Source: Corynebacterium urealyticum DSM 7109 (GTDB lineage: Bacteria > Actinomycetota > Actinomycetes > Mycobacteriales > Mycobacteriaceae). Taken from it: 64,000 nucleotides of DNA. The stretch lies in NCBI RefSeq assembly GCF_000069945.1, contig NC_010545.1, positions 1,860,001 through 1,924,000 on the forward strand. Reading direction: 5' to 3'. Each line of letters starts with the position of its first letter. Within the stretch, counting starts at the first letter, position 1. A program made the translations under genes and the position numbers. Below are positions 16,959 to 25,079 of this stretch, one piece after another. The notes under the pieces were generated by a model that was not told the origin of the DNA, did not search any database, and worked only from the letters and a program-made list of their open reading frames with translations.

Positions 16959-17978
16959 TTAATTTAATTCTCCACGATAAACCACATCGGTGTGGACGAT
17001 CCCGAAGCCCAGGCCCTCGTAGGTCGCTACCGCCGGGCCGTTATCGCCCTCGACGTAGAGTTCGACGGTTCCCACGCCTCGCTTCATCAGCTCGCCGATG
17101 CCGAGCATCGTGATCGCGGGTCCCAGCCCCTTGCCCCGGGCTTCGTCGGCGAGGCAGACCACATAGACCTCCCCAGCGCGCTCGCCCTCAGGCTCCTCCT
17201 GCTCCTCGGTGGGGATTTTCGTCCAGTGGAAGCCGGCACACCGCGGCCCGGCGGCGTCCTCGTCTTCTCCGCAGGACCAGACCATCAGCACGCCGTTGGG
17301 GTCGAACCACGCTGTGTCACGGGCGCTGCGCAGCTGATCGATATCCCAGCCGCCTTGCTCCGGGTGCCAGGCGAAGGCCTCGTTGTTCACGCGGACCCAT
17401 TCCTCGTCCACGAGCTCCTCTCCGAAGCGCTCGACGGCCTCGGGGTAGGTCAGCACCGTCAGCCCCTGGGATTCGACCTTCGAGGCGGCATCTTCTGCCC
17501 CGGCGCGGAACTGCTCGCCGCGGTCGCTGCCTGGGGAGGCGTCGACCGCCATCTTGTGCAGCTCACGGGTGCGGCGGGCATTCGCTGCCTCGGCCATCGC
17601 ACGAGCCGGTGCCAAATCCCCGTGCGCCCACGTATCCAGGGGGCCAGTCAGCCCCAGGTCTTCGCGCGCCGCCGCGAGCATGCCACGGGCTACCCCCTGG
17701 CGACGAACATCGGGCGCGACGGCTAGCTCTGCGGTCGGGTTCTCCCCGCTCACACTGGCGGTCACGGCGCCATCCAGCGCCAGGACGCCCACCACACGCT
17801 CGTCGGTCATGGCCACGATGTGCTGGTGCCCGTGGTCCCCATCGATGCCCTTGAGGAAGGCCTCGCCCAGCGCAGCCACCCCGTCGGCCTGTTCGACCTC
17901 CCGGAGCAGGGTGTGTACTGCGGCGACCACCTCCGGCTGAGCGTGAAGCTGCTCGTAGGCGTGGAAAGTGCAGGTCAT
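16959..17978 (-). CDS. mshD: mycothiol synthase
   Basis: MshD acetylates Cys-GlcN-Ins to mycothiol, the low-molecular-weight thiol of actinobacteria, so it is a strong taxonomic marker. Two GNAT domains are in tandem. The N-terminal one has the degenerate CoA loop VAPDVRRQGVARGMLAAA at about residues 88-105. The C-terminal one has VCLADEARGKGLGPAITMLGI and the LYVEGDNGPAVATYEGLGF end. The ATG at 17978 gives MTCTFHAYEQL. The length of 339 aa is slightly long because of an acidic insert (EEQEEPEGERAGE). Confidence 0.94.
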   Translation of the reverse strand: MTCTFHAYEQLHAQPEVVAAVHTLLREVEQADGVAALGEAFLKGIDGDHGHQHIVAMTDERVVGVLALDGAVTASVSGENPTAELAVAPDVRRQGVARGMLAAAREDLGLTGPLDTWAHGDLAPARAMAEAANARRTRELHKMAVDASPGSDRGEQFRAGAEDAASKVESQGLTVLTYPEAVERFGEELVDEEWVRVNNEAFAWHPEQGGWDIDQLRSARDTAWFDPNGVLMVWSCGEDEDAAGPRCAGFHWTKIPTEEQEEPEGERAGEVYVVCLADEARGKGLGPAITMLGIGELMKRGVGTVELYVEGDNGPAVATYEGLGFGIVHTDVVYRGELN

Positions 17979-18126
17979 AAAACTCGCTCCCGGAAAAATT
18001 CTGGTTCATCTCGCTTGGTGTTCTATCCACCCTACGCAAGCACCCAGACATCGGATTTCGCCATCGATACCCCGCCGCCGCGGATCGGGTATGGCCCGCG
18101 CCCATCGATGCGCCATAATGTTCTTC

Positions 18127-18987
18127 ATGGCAAACCCGCAGATTTCGGCTGATACCTCCCCGGCACCGCGCCCCCGGCGCCGCCTGTGGAAGGTTCTCGC
18201 CGGTCTTCTGGTCGCGTTCCTCGCGCTCATGCTCACGGACTCCCTCATCGCCGCCCGCACGGAGGCGAAGATCTCCCAGCAGCTCTACGAGGGCTCGCAC
18301 CTGCCCAAGCCGCCGGAGGTCATGCTCGCGGGATTCCCCTACGTCACCCAGGCTCTCACCAAGGAGCTGGAGGCCGTCACTGTCACCGCCAAGGACGTCC
18401 CCATCGCCGGATTCGGCGACGTCACCGTCCACTCCTCCGCCCAGTACGTCGACGTCAATGCCTCCCAGATCTTCACGGGCGATATTCACGACGCTCCTGC
18501 GCGCAAGGTCTTCCACCGCCTCCAGCTGGGCGTCGTCCCCCTGGGAAAGCTGATGGGCATACCTGACCTGGACGTCTCGAATAAGGCAGACATCTCCCCG
18601 CGCGGCGGGTGGGAAACCGAAGCGATCTTCCGCGGCACCCCGAAGGGTTTCCGTGCCCCCGCGATCGTCGAGATGAAGGTCCGCATCAAGCGCGGCGACG
18701 TCTACCTGCGCCCCGTCACCGTCATCGAGGGACCGGTGAACAAGAAGGAGGGCGCGGAGATCGTCCCCGCTGATCAGCTGGACGAGGCGACCACCGCGGC
18801 GCTGATGGACGGCTTCCGGCTGAAGATCGAGAAGGACTCCATCCCCTTCCCCGGGATCCCGATGCGCGTCTACGTGGGAGGGGGCTCGGTGTTCATCGAG
18901 GCGGAGGACTACTACACCACCGTCAGCATCGGGGACCTCACCCCTCCGACCCGTCCCCTCACGGAAGAGCAACGGCCGTCCCTATAG
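18127..18987 (+). CDS. DUF2993 (LmeA-like) membrane-anchored protein
   Basis: This 286-residue protein has an N-terminal basic segment, one membrane anchor (LWKVLAGLLVAFLALMLTDSLIAA), and then a DUF2993 body with the typical start EAKISQQLYEGSHLPKPPEVMLAGFPYVTQAL. Mycobacterial LmeA, a family member, affects lipomannan maturation, so a cell-envelope lipid role is plausible by analogy. The ATG at 18127 is preferred; an in-frame ATG 9 bases upstream is also possible. The divergent neighbour is mshD. The FABP gene starts 10 bases after its stop, which suggests one transcript. Confidence 0.82.
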   Translation: MANPQISADTSPAPRPRRRLWKVLAGLLVAFLALMLTDSLIAARTEAKISQQLYEGSHLPKPPEVMLAGFPYVTQALTKELEAVTVTAKDVPIAGFGDVTVHSSAQYVDVNASQIFTGDIHDAPARKVFHRLQLGVVPLGKLMGIPDLDVSNKADISPRGGWETEAIFRGTPKGFRAPAIVEMKVRIKRGDVYLRPVTVIEGPVNKKEGAEIVPADQLDEATTAALMDGFRLKIEKDSIPFPGIPMRVYVGGGSVFIEAEDYYTTVSIGDLTPPTRPLTEEQRPSL

Positions 18988-18997
18988 AGTGGAGGCC

Positions 18998-19744
18998 ATG
19001 AGTTCCGATAAGGCTAATAATCAGTCTCCTGACCAGGGTGCCAACACCCCGGCAGAAAGCACCAACTCCGGCCCGAAGCTGGACGGCAACCAGGCCGTGA
19101 ACCTCGCCGCCGAGCAGTCGAAGAGCACGGCGGATAAGAACTTGCCGGTCTTCGGCGACCTGCCGATCCCGGAGGACACCGCCAACCTGCGCTTCGGCCC
19201 GAACCTGCACGACGGCCTGCTCGCACTCCTGCCGCTGGTCGGTGTGTGGCGCGGCCAGGGCCAGGCTGCGCACCCGGGCGAGGAGGAGTTCACCTTCGGC
19301 CAGCAGCTGAGCATCTTCCACGATGGCGAGAACCGCCTGGGCTTCGAGTCCCGCACCTGGAAGATCAACCCGCCCGCCGAGGAGGGCGCTGAGGCAGACG
19401 GTGACGAGGCTAGCGCTGAGTCTGCGGGCGAGCCGGAGGTCGGCGAGCTGCTGCGCCGCGAGGCCGGCTTCTGGCGCATCGACAATGACGACAACATCGA
19501 GCTGCTCATCGCCCACTCCGACGGCATGATCGAGCTGATGTACGGCAAGCCGCTCACCGAGCGCGCCTGGCAGCTGGAGAGCGCTTCCACCCTGGCCACC
19601 GAGACCGGCCCGAGCGCCCTGGGCCCTGGCAAGCGCCTCTACGGTCTCATGCCGAACAACGACCTGGGCTGGGTCGACGAGCGCCTCATCGACGGCGAGA
19701 TGGTGCCGTGGATGTCCGCGCAGCTCAAGCGGGTACGTGGCTAG
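18998..19744 (+). CDS. FABP / nitrobindin-like beta-barrel protein
   Basis: This 248-residue protein has the nitrobindin signature LLPLVGVWRGQGQ followed by a ten-strand barrel pattern (FGQQLSIFHDGENRLGFESRTW, REAGFWRIDNDDNIELLIAHSDGMIELMYG). An acidic insert interrupts the barrel (EEGAEADGDEASAESAGEPE). GGAGG precedes the ATG. Heme nitrobindins coordinate iron with a His near the C-terminus; the tail here, EMVPWMSAQLKRV, has no His, so heme binding is doubtful. It is probably cotranscribed with the DUF2993 gene. Confidence 0.87.
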   Translation: MSSDKANNQSPDQGANTPAESTNSGPKLDGNQAVNLAAEQSKSTADKNLPVFGDLPIPEDTANLRFGPNLHDGLLALLPLVGVWRGQGQAAHPGEEEFTFGQQLSIFHDGENRLGFESRTWKINPPAEEGAEADGDEASAESAGEPEVGELLRREAGFWRIDNDDNIELLIAHSDGMIELMYGKPLTERAWQLESASTLATETGPSALGPGKRLYGLMPNNDLGWVDERLIDGEMVPWMSAQLKRVRG

Positions 19745-19756
19745 CTCTACACCTGG

Positions 19757-20647
19757 CTAGGCCTGCGCTGTGACGGCTTCCGCGATCAGGGCCTCGAGCT
19801 CGTCCGCGAAGGCCGGCCGTGGCATCGGCTGGCCGTCGATGGCCGTGACGCGCGCCTGAATCCGCACCGAGGACACCAGCCACACGCCCGCTGCGGTGCG
19901 CAGGTCCTCATCGGTGAGTTGCGCTTCAGCCACCGGCCAGCCGCGCTCCGCGGCGAGCCGGAACACAGCAGCCTGCGACGTGCCGGGGAGGATCCCGGTG
20001 TGCGGGCAGGGGGTCAGCAGCTGTGGTTTACCGTCGCCCTCGGAATCCCGGGCGATGATCACGCTGCTCGTCGGCCCTTCCAGGACAGTGCCTTCTTCGC
20101 TGAAGAAGATGACGTCGTCGAAGCCGGCCTTCTTCGCTGCCCGTAGTGCTGCCATGTTCGCGGCATAAGAGAGAGTCTTCGCGCCGATCAGCGCCCACGG
20201 TGAGCGATCCGAAATATCGAGGCTGAAACCCCGCTCGGCGGTCATCACGTTGACGCCCTCACGGCGGGCTTTGAGCTGGGCTTCGCCCACCGGGGTCACC
20301 GTGATCCACCCGGTGGGTTCACCGCCCGATTCGCGACCGCGCGAGTAGACCCAGCGCAGCGCCGCTTCGTGCTGCTCCGGGTAGACGCGAGCGAACTCGC
20401 TGACCGCCAGCTCGGTGGCTGCGGTCCAGCGCTGAATGTCCGGCTCCGGCAGCTCCAGCATCGCCGCGCTCGACTGGAAACGGGAGGCGTGGCGGTCCAT
20501 GTTGCGCACCACGTCCTCGCGCAGGATCAGGGTCTCGAAGACTCCATCCCCGCGGATTGCCGCGAGGTCGTCGGCATAGAGGAACGGCTGCTCAGCGTCC
20601 CAGATGCGGGGTTCCGTGGCGCCGAGAACATCAATGACAATCGCCAT
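19757..20647 (-). CDS. pabC: class IV aminotransferase, 4-amino-4-deoxychorismate lyase-like
   Basis: This PLP enzyme of fold type IV probably releases p-aminobenzoate for folate synthesis. The start AIVIDVLGATEPRI and the RGDGVFETL motif at about residue 33 are typical. The PLP lysine lies in IGAKTLSYAANMAAL. The motif EEGTVLEGPTSSV and GILPGTSQAAVF complete the site. ATG 20647 has AGGAG 6 bases upstream, and the long open extension beyond it is not coding-like. A D-amino-acid or branched-chain transaminase is the alternative within the fold. It diverges from ygfZ, also a folate-linked gene. Confidence 0.85.
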   Translation of the reverse strand: MAIVIDVLGATEPRIWDAEQPFLYADDLAAIRGDGVFETLILREDVVRNMDRHASRFQSSAAMLELPEPDIQRWTAATELAVSEFARVYPEQHEAALRWVYSRGRESGGEPTGWITVTPVGEAQLKARREGVNVMTAERGFSLDISDRSPWALIGAKTLSYAANMAALRAAKKAGFDDVIFFSEEGTVLEGPTSSVIIARDSEGDGKPQLLTPCPHTGILPGTSQAAVFRLAAERGWPVAEAQLTDEDLRTAAGVWLVSSVRIQARVTAIDGQPMPRPAFADELEALIAEAVTAQA

Positions 20648-20833
20648 AGCTACTCCTTTTTCGTCAAGCCACCTCAGCAACCGGCTATCCCCCCTTCGCG
20701 CCGAAGGCAGCACGCGCGGAGGCGCAGGGCTAAAGCCGGGATCCATCTTAAGAATATGCCCTGGTCGATCGCCGTGGCGATTCCCTACTAGCATCGGGGT
20801 AACTAACGAGCGCAGAAAGGTTGTTTTCCCTTC

Positions 20834-22009
20834 ATGACCACCCCCAGCTCTCCCCTGTTGAGCCACGTCCCCGGCGCCAGCGCGACCAACGAGGACAAGA
20901 CCTACCCCGTCGCCTGGCACTACGGGAACCCCCTTGGTGAGCAGAACGCCGTCGAAGATGGCGCGACCGGCCTCGTCGACCGCTTCGACCGCGTCGCCCT
21001 GTGGGTCCACGGTGAGGAGGCCAAGACCTGGCTCAACGACCTGATCAGCCAGAAGATCAACGCCATCCAGCCTGGTCAGGCCACCTTTGGTCTCATCCTG
21101 GACGTGCAGGGCCACGTGGAATACCAATTCGGGGTCGCTGCCTTGGAGGACGGCATCCTGCTGGACGTCGCCGCTGAGCAGGCCGAGGGACTGGAGACCT
21201 ACCTCAGCCGCATGATCTTCTGGGCGAAGGTTGAGGTCGAACGCCTGGACCTGGTGCAGATGGCTGTCCTGAAGAAGGCTGGTGCGCAAGAGTCGGCGGA
21301 GGATGACCGGGCTGGGCTCGGAGCCACCCCGGATGGAGCGTTTCCGGATGCGCACTCCTGGCGCACCCGGAAACTTGGCGAGATTGCGGTGACCGACGTG
21401 TGGCTGCCGGCTGATGCGCAGATCGGAAGCTGGGATCACGCCACCGCGGAGCTTGGATACGCCCCAACCGGGCTGATGGCCTACACCGCCTGGCGCATCG
21501 CCGCACGTCAGCCGGTGATCGGCGAGGACACGGACGAGAAGACAATCCCCCACGAGGTCCCCTGGTACCTGGGCGAGAATAATCACGGGGCGACCCAGCT
21601 AGCCCAGGAGAGCGAGGGCCCGACGGCGCATGCGGTGCACCTGAATAAGGGCTGCTACCGCGGGCAGGAGACCGTTTCCCGCGTGCAGAATCTCGGCAAG
21701 CCGCCTCGCACTCTGGTGCTGCTCCACCTCGATGGCTCCCGGAACGCGCTCCCGGAGGTCGGCACTGACCTCACCGCGGGTGGCCGCCGCATCGGCCGGG
21801 TGGGCAGCAGCGTGCACGACGCGATTCTGGGGCCGATTGCCCTCGCGCTAGTGCGGCGCAATGTGGTGGAAAAGCTGGCGACGGACCCGGCGACAGTGCC
21901 AGCCCTGCAGGCCGGGGAGGTGGACGCCGCGATCGACCCTGCGGACGTGAAGGTGGACGACGCGGAAAAGCCGGGACGCGCAGCGATCAAAAATCTGCGC
22001 AACGGCTAA
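20834..22009 (+). CDS. ygfZ: folate-binding protein YgfZ / GcvT-like
   Basis: This tetrahydrofolate-binding protein supports maturation of some iron-sulfur proteins. The family signature is present as LNKGCYRGQETVSRVQNLGK (K-G-C-Y-x-G-Q-E) at about residue 270. The N-terminal half resembles the GcvT folate-binding domain (WLNDLISQKINAIQPGQATFGLILDVQGHVEYQF). The product has 391 residues and the ATG at 20834 follows an AGAAAGG-like site about 14 bases upstream. The tail is slightly longer than in E. coli. Confidence 0.9.
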   Translation: MTTPSSPLLSHVPGASATNEDKTYPVAWHYGNPLGEQNAVEDGATGLVDRFDRVALWVHGEEAKTWLNDLISQKINAIQPGQATFGLILDVQGHVEYQFGVAALEDGILLDVAAEQAEGLETYLSRMIFWAKVEVERLDLVQMAVLKKAGAQESAEDDRAGLGATPDGAFPDAHSWRTRKLGEIAVTDVWLPADAQIGSWDHATAELGYAPTGLMAYTAWRIAARQPVIGEDTDEKTIPHEVPWYLGENNHGATQLAQESEGPTAHAVHLNKGCYRGQETVSRVQNLGKPPRTLVLLHLDGSRNALPEVGTDLTAGGRRIGRVGSSVHDAILGPIALALVRRNVVEKLATDPATVPALQAGEVDAAIDPADVKVDDAEKPGRAAIKNLRNG

Positions 22010-22226
22010 TTTTCGCGGACACCGCCGCGCCACCCTATCTGACCTGCACTTTTGCGATGCATCTCGCATCGTGGCCACGGTTTCCCACGGCGCGGCGCGG
22101 GGCGGAGCGGGGCCGGGTTCGGAATTCGCGAAAAAAATTCGCTATGGTGTAGACCAGGAAATGCTTAAACAATAAGAAGGCGACCGTTCCCTCGAGTCGC
22201 CATACGATCTCTCAAGGGGGTCAGCC

Positions 22227-22400
22227 ATGGGTCGCGGCCGCGCAAAGGCTAAGCAAGCCAAGGTAGCTCGCCGACTGAAGTACCAGGCTCCGGAAATGGA
22301 TCTGGAGCGTCTGCAGCGAGAGCTTTCTGGAGCTCCGCAGCAGGACGAGTACTCCGAGCGCGATGACGAGTGGGACGACTGGAGCGACCACCGCTACTAG
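22227..22400 (+). CDS. DUF3073 small basic-acidic protein
   Basis: This 57-residue protein reads MGRGRAKAKQAKVARRLKY followed by an acidic tail with repeated D-D-E-W / D-D-W and stops after DHRY. The start GRGRAKAKQ is the hallmark of DUF3073, a protein found across actinobacteria with unknown function. AAGGGGG lies 6 bases before the ATG. In many relatives it is near purM, and purM is the next chromosomal gene here once the IS is removed. Confidence 0.88.
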   Translation: MGRGRAKAKQAKVARRLKYQAPEMDLERLQRELSGAPQQDEYSERDDEWDDWSDHRY

Positions 22401-22411
22401 TCCCCCGCGCC

Positions 22412-22466
22412 ATACGGCCCGAGCCCACGACCTCACAAACCCGGTCGCGCTCGGGCCGTATTTTTT
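22412..22466 (+). terminator. terminator of the DUF3073 gene
   Basis: ATACGGCCCGAGC (22412-22424) pairs perfectly with GCTCGGGCCGTAT (22449-22461), followed by TTTTTT. The loop is 24 bases. The IS insertion site lies 7 bases further on. Confidence 0.88.
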
Positions 22467-22480
22467 ACCCCGCGGCCTCG

Positions 22481-23863
22481 GGGTTAAACGACAAAATGTG
22501 TGTCCGGATTCGTCGATTTGTTTGGGTTGATCAGGGGTAATCCGGAAAGTATATGCTCCTAGAGCATATATCCGCCCCGGGGCGGCGAAATACCGGGTGT
22601 GACAGCAGCGTGTGGTAGGAGCTGGTGTTGGCTTGATCAATGCCGAAGAACAGACCACGCTGCCACTGCGGCGGCGAGATGAAACGCAACGGTAAGACCT
22701 GCGCCAACCGCACCCGGTGGCGGTGCAAAATCTGCGGCGCTTCCACCACCAAGCAGCGCCCCGATATCACCAACTCAGCAGCCTTCGCAGCATTTATCAC
22801 CCACCTCACAACCGGTGCGAGCTTGGAAACCGCTGCCGCCGAAGCAGGGTGTCATCCGCGTACCCTGCAACGCCGGTTTGAACACTTCTGGCTAGTTGAT
22901 GTCCCCGATCCCACGATCGGGCACGAAGGCCGGGTCTACGACCAGGTCTTTCTTGACGGCACCTACACCGCCGGCGGATGCTTGATTGTTGCCGCCACCT
23001 TGGATCACGTCATCGCTTGGCACTGGTGCACACGTGAGACCACCCGCGACTACCAAAGGCTCCTCGAACGTATCCCCGCGCCCCTGATCGCTGTCATCGA
23101 CGGCGGCCAAGGCGCTGCCAGCGCAATCAAGACATGCTGGCCTGCAACGAAAGTGCAGCGCTGCCTCGTTCACGCCCAACGCGTGGTGCGTCGGCACACC
23201 ACCTCACGCCCCCGCACCGATGCAGGACGAGCGATTTACCAGCTCGCGCTCAACCTCACGAAGATCACCGCTCTTGACGAGGCAGCCGAGTGGGGTGCAC
23301 AACTGCACGAATACGGCACTATCTACCGCGACTGGATGAACCAGAAAACGTTCACAACCGACCCAGCGACACGGCAACGCACCTGGTCATGGACGCATGA
23401 ACGCACCCGCAAGGCCTACAACAGCCTCAACCACCTATGGCGCAACCAGCTGTTATTTGTCTATCTCGACCCACCTGACGGTGTCCTCGATGTCAGCCGG
23501 ATCAAATCCACCACCAACAGCCTGGAAGGCGGCATCAACGCCCAGTTGAAACTGCTTGCCCGCACCCACCGCGGCAGATCCGGTGAACACCAACGCCGGA
23601 TGCTGGATTGGTGGCTGTACCTGCAAACGGAACTGCCTGACGACCCCGTTGAGATCGCCAGGCAGTCCAACTGGGGCCAGGACCAACTCGCCAAAGTATC
23701 CACCCTGACCCACAACGAGAACCAAGCCGACCACGAAACCGGACGACCAGCCCTCTACGACAACGCTATCGACACCGACTACACACACTCAATCGGCATC
23801 CAAAAAGGCCACATCTAACCCCGCGACACGCCGGAGTCAGACACACATTTTGTCGTTTAACCC
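22481..23863 (+). mobile_element. complete IS1249-like insertion sequence (1383 bp)
   Basis: The inverted repeats start GGGTTAAACGACAAAATGTG and match at both ends for about 24 bases. An 8-bp target duplication CGGCCTCG flanks it (22473-22480 and 23864-23871). A dyad TATATGCTC/GAGCATATA at 22550-22570, upstream of the transposase, may control its promoter. It inserted between DUF3073 and purM without breaking either gene. Confidence 0.93.
22640..23818 (+). CDS. IS1249-family transposase
   Basis: This 392-residue protein has an N-terminal zinc ribbon (PRCHCGGEMKRNGK with RWRCKICG), an HTH (ETAAAEAGCHPRTLQRRF) and a Mutator-like DDE core (VFLDGTYTAGG, IAVIDGGQGA, NSLEGGINAQLK). There are no stops or frameshifts, so it may be active. 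The truncated relative at 5306-6208 shares its last 110 residues almost exactly. Confidence 0.92.
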   Translation: MPKNRPRCHCGGEMKRNGKTCANRTRWRCKICGASTTKQRPDITNSAAFAAFITHLTTGASLETAAAEAGCHPRTLQRRFEHFWLVDVPDPTIGHEGRVYDQVFLDGTYTAGGCLIVAATLDHVIAWHWCTRETTRDYQRLLERIPAPLIAVIDGGQGAASAIKTCWPATKVQRCLVHAQRVVRRHTTSRPRTDAGRAIYQLALNLTKITALDEAAEWGAQLHEYGTIYRDWMNQKTFTTDPATRQRTWSWTHERTRKAYNSLNHLWRNQLLFVYLDPPDGVLDVSRIKSTTNSLEGGINAQLKLLARTHRGRSGEHQRRMLDWWLYLQTELPDDPVEIARQSNWGQDQLAKVSTLTHNENQADHETGRPALYDNAIDTDYTHSIGIQKGHI

Positions 23864-23961
23864 CGGCCTCGCCCCACCCCCAGGTGGCAGCGAAGCCGCT
23901 TTACGTGTTGGCCCGTGGCTGCCAGCAACGTCCGGCGCCACGGGCTTCCCCCGAGAGAGGC

Positions 23962-25029
23962 TTAGCCCTCCGCCGGGTGCTCGCCCTGCAGGGTCGCACC
24001 ACCCTCGCCGGAGCGGACCACGCCCAGGCGCCAGGCCTTCATGTGGCGGGCCGCCAGCATCGCGAGCGCGCGGTCGGCGTCCTCCTCGGACACGATGGCG
24101 ACCATGCCAACGCCCATGTTGAAGGTCTTCTCCATCTCCTCCTGGGCCACCCCGCCCAGCTCCTGGATCTTGGTGAAGATCGGGCCCGGCACCCAGGTGG
24201 AGCGGTGCAGCTCGGCGACCAGGCCCTCCGGGATCACGCGGGCCACGTTGGCAGCCAGCCCACCACCGGTGATGTGGGCGAAGGTGTGGACGTCGCATTC
24301 CGCGGCCAGGTCCAGGCAGTCCTTCGCGTAGATGCGGGTCGGCTCGAGCATCTCCTCGCCCAGGGTGCGTCCAAACTCCGGCACCTCCTGGTCGAGCGGC
24401 AGGCCGGCATCCTGCAGAAGCACCTTGCGGGCCAGGGAGTAGCCATTGGAGTGCAGTCCGGAGGACTCCATCGCGATGACCACGTCACCCGGGCGGACCT
24501 TGTCCGGCCCCAGCAGCTTGGCCTCTTCGACCACACCAACGGAGGTGGCGGAGACGTCGTAGTCATTCTCGCCCATGACCCCCGGGTGCTCGGCGGTCTC
24601 GCCCCCGAGGAGGGCGCAGCCTGCTTCCTCGCAGCCATCCGCGATGCCCTTGACGATCTCGGCAACCTTCTCCGGGATCACCTTGCCGATCGCAATGTAA
24701 TCCTGCATAAACAGCGGCTCGGCGCCACAGACGACGAGGTCATCGACGCACATGGCCACAAGGTCGCGGCCGATGGTGTCGTGCTTATCCATCGCCTGGG
24801 CGACGGCCAGCTTGGTGCCCACGCCATCGGAGGACGCGGCCAGCAGTGGCTTGTCGTACTCCCCCAGCGCGAACAGGCCTGCAAAGCCGCCGAGCCCGCC
24901 GCGAACCTCCGGGCGGGTAGCGCGCTTCGCCAGCGGGGCCAGCAGCTCGACAGCGCGGTCGCCGGCCTCGATATCCACACCAGCGGCGGCGTAGGACGCC
25001 CCAGCTTGAGTCTTCTGATCATCACTCAT
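23962..25029 (-). CDS. purM: phosphoribosylformylglycinamidine cyclo-ligase (AIR synthetase)
   Basis: PurM converts FGAM to AIR with ATP, step 5 of purine synthesis. ASYAAAGVDIEAGDRAV near the N-terminus is the family start, SSDGVGTKLAVAQ the first nucleotide loop, and GGETAEHPGVM and HITGGGLAANVARVIP the later signatures. The length of 355 aa is normal. It starts 50 bases after the purF stop, so the two are probably cotranscribed. Confidence 0.96.
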   Translation of the reverse strand: MSDDQKTQAGASYAAAGVDIEAGDRAVELLAPLAKRATRPEVRGGLGGFAGLFALGEYDKPLLAASSDGVGTKLAVAQAMDKHDTIGRDLVAMCVDDLVVCGAEPLFMQDYIAIGKVIPEKVAEIVKGIADGCEEAGCALLGGETAEHPGVMGENDYDVSATSVGVVEEAKLLGPDKVRPGDVVIAMESSGLHSNGYSLARKVLLQDAGLPLDQEVPEFGRTLGEEMLEPTRIYAKDCLDLAAECDVHTFAHITGGGLAANVARVIPEGLVAELHRSTWVPGPIFTKIQELGGVAQEEMEKTFNMGVGMVAIVSEEDADRALAMLAARHMKAWRLGVVRSGEGGATLQGEHPAEG

Positions 25030-25079
25030 GAGTTTTCTCCTGCTTGTGAAATCCGGCTTCCGCCGAGGGTGTTCAATCG

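Noticed and set aside
20648..21586. N-terminal extension of the pabC-like frame to 609 codons
   Set aside because: The extension is antisense to ygfZ; ATG 20647 has a good ribosome site and the family N-terminus.
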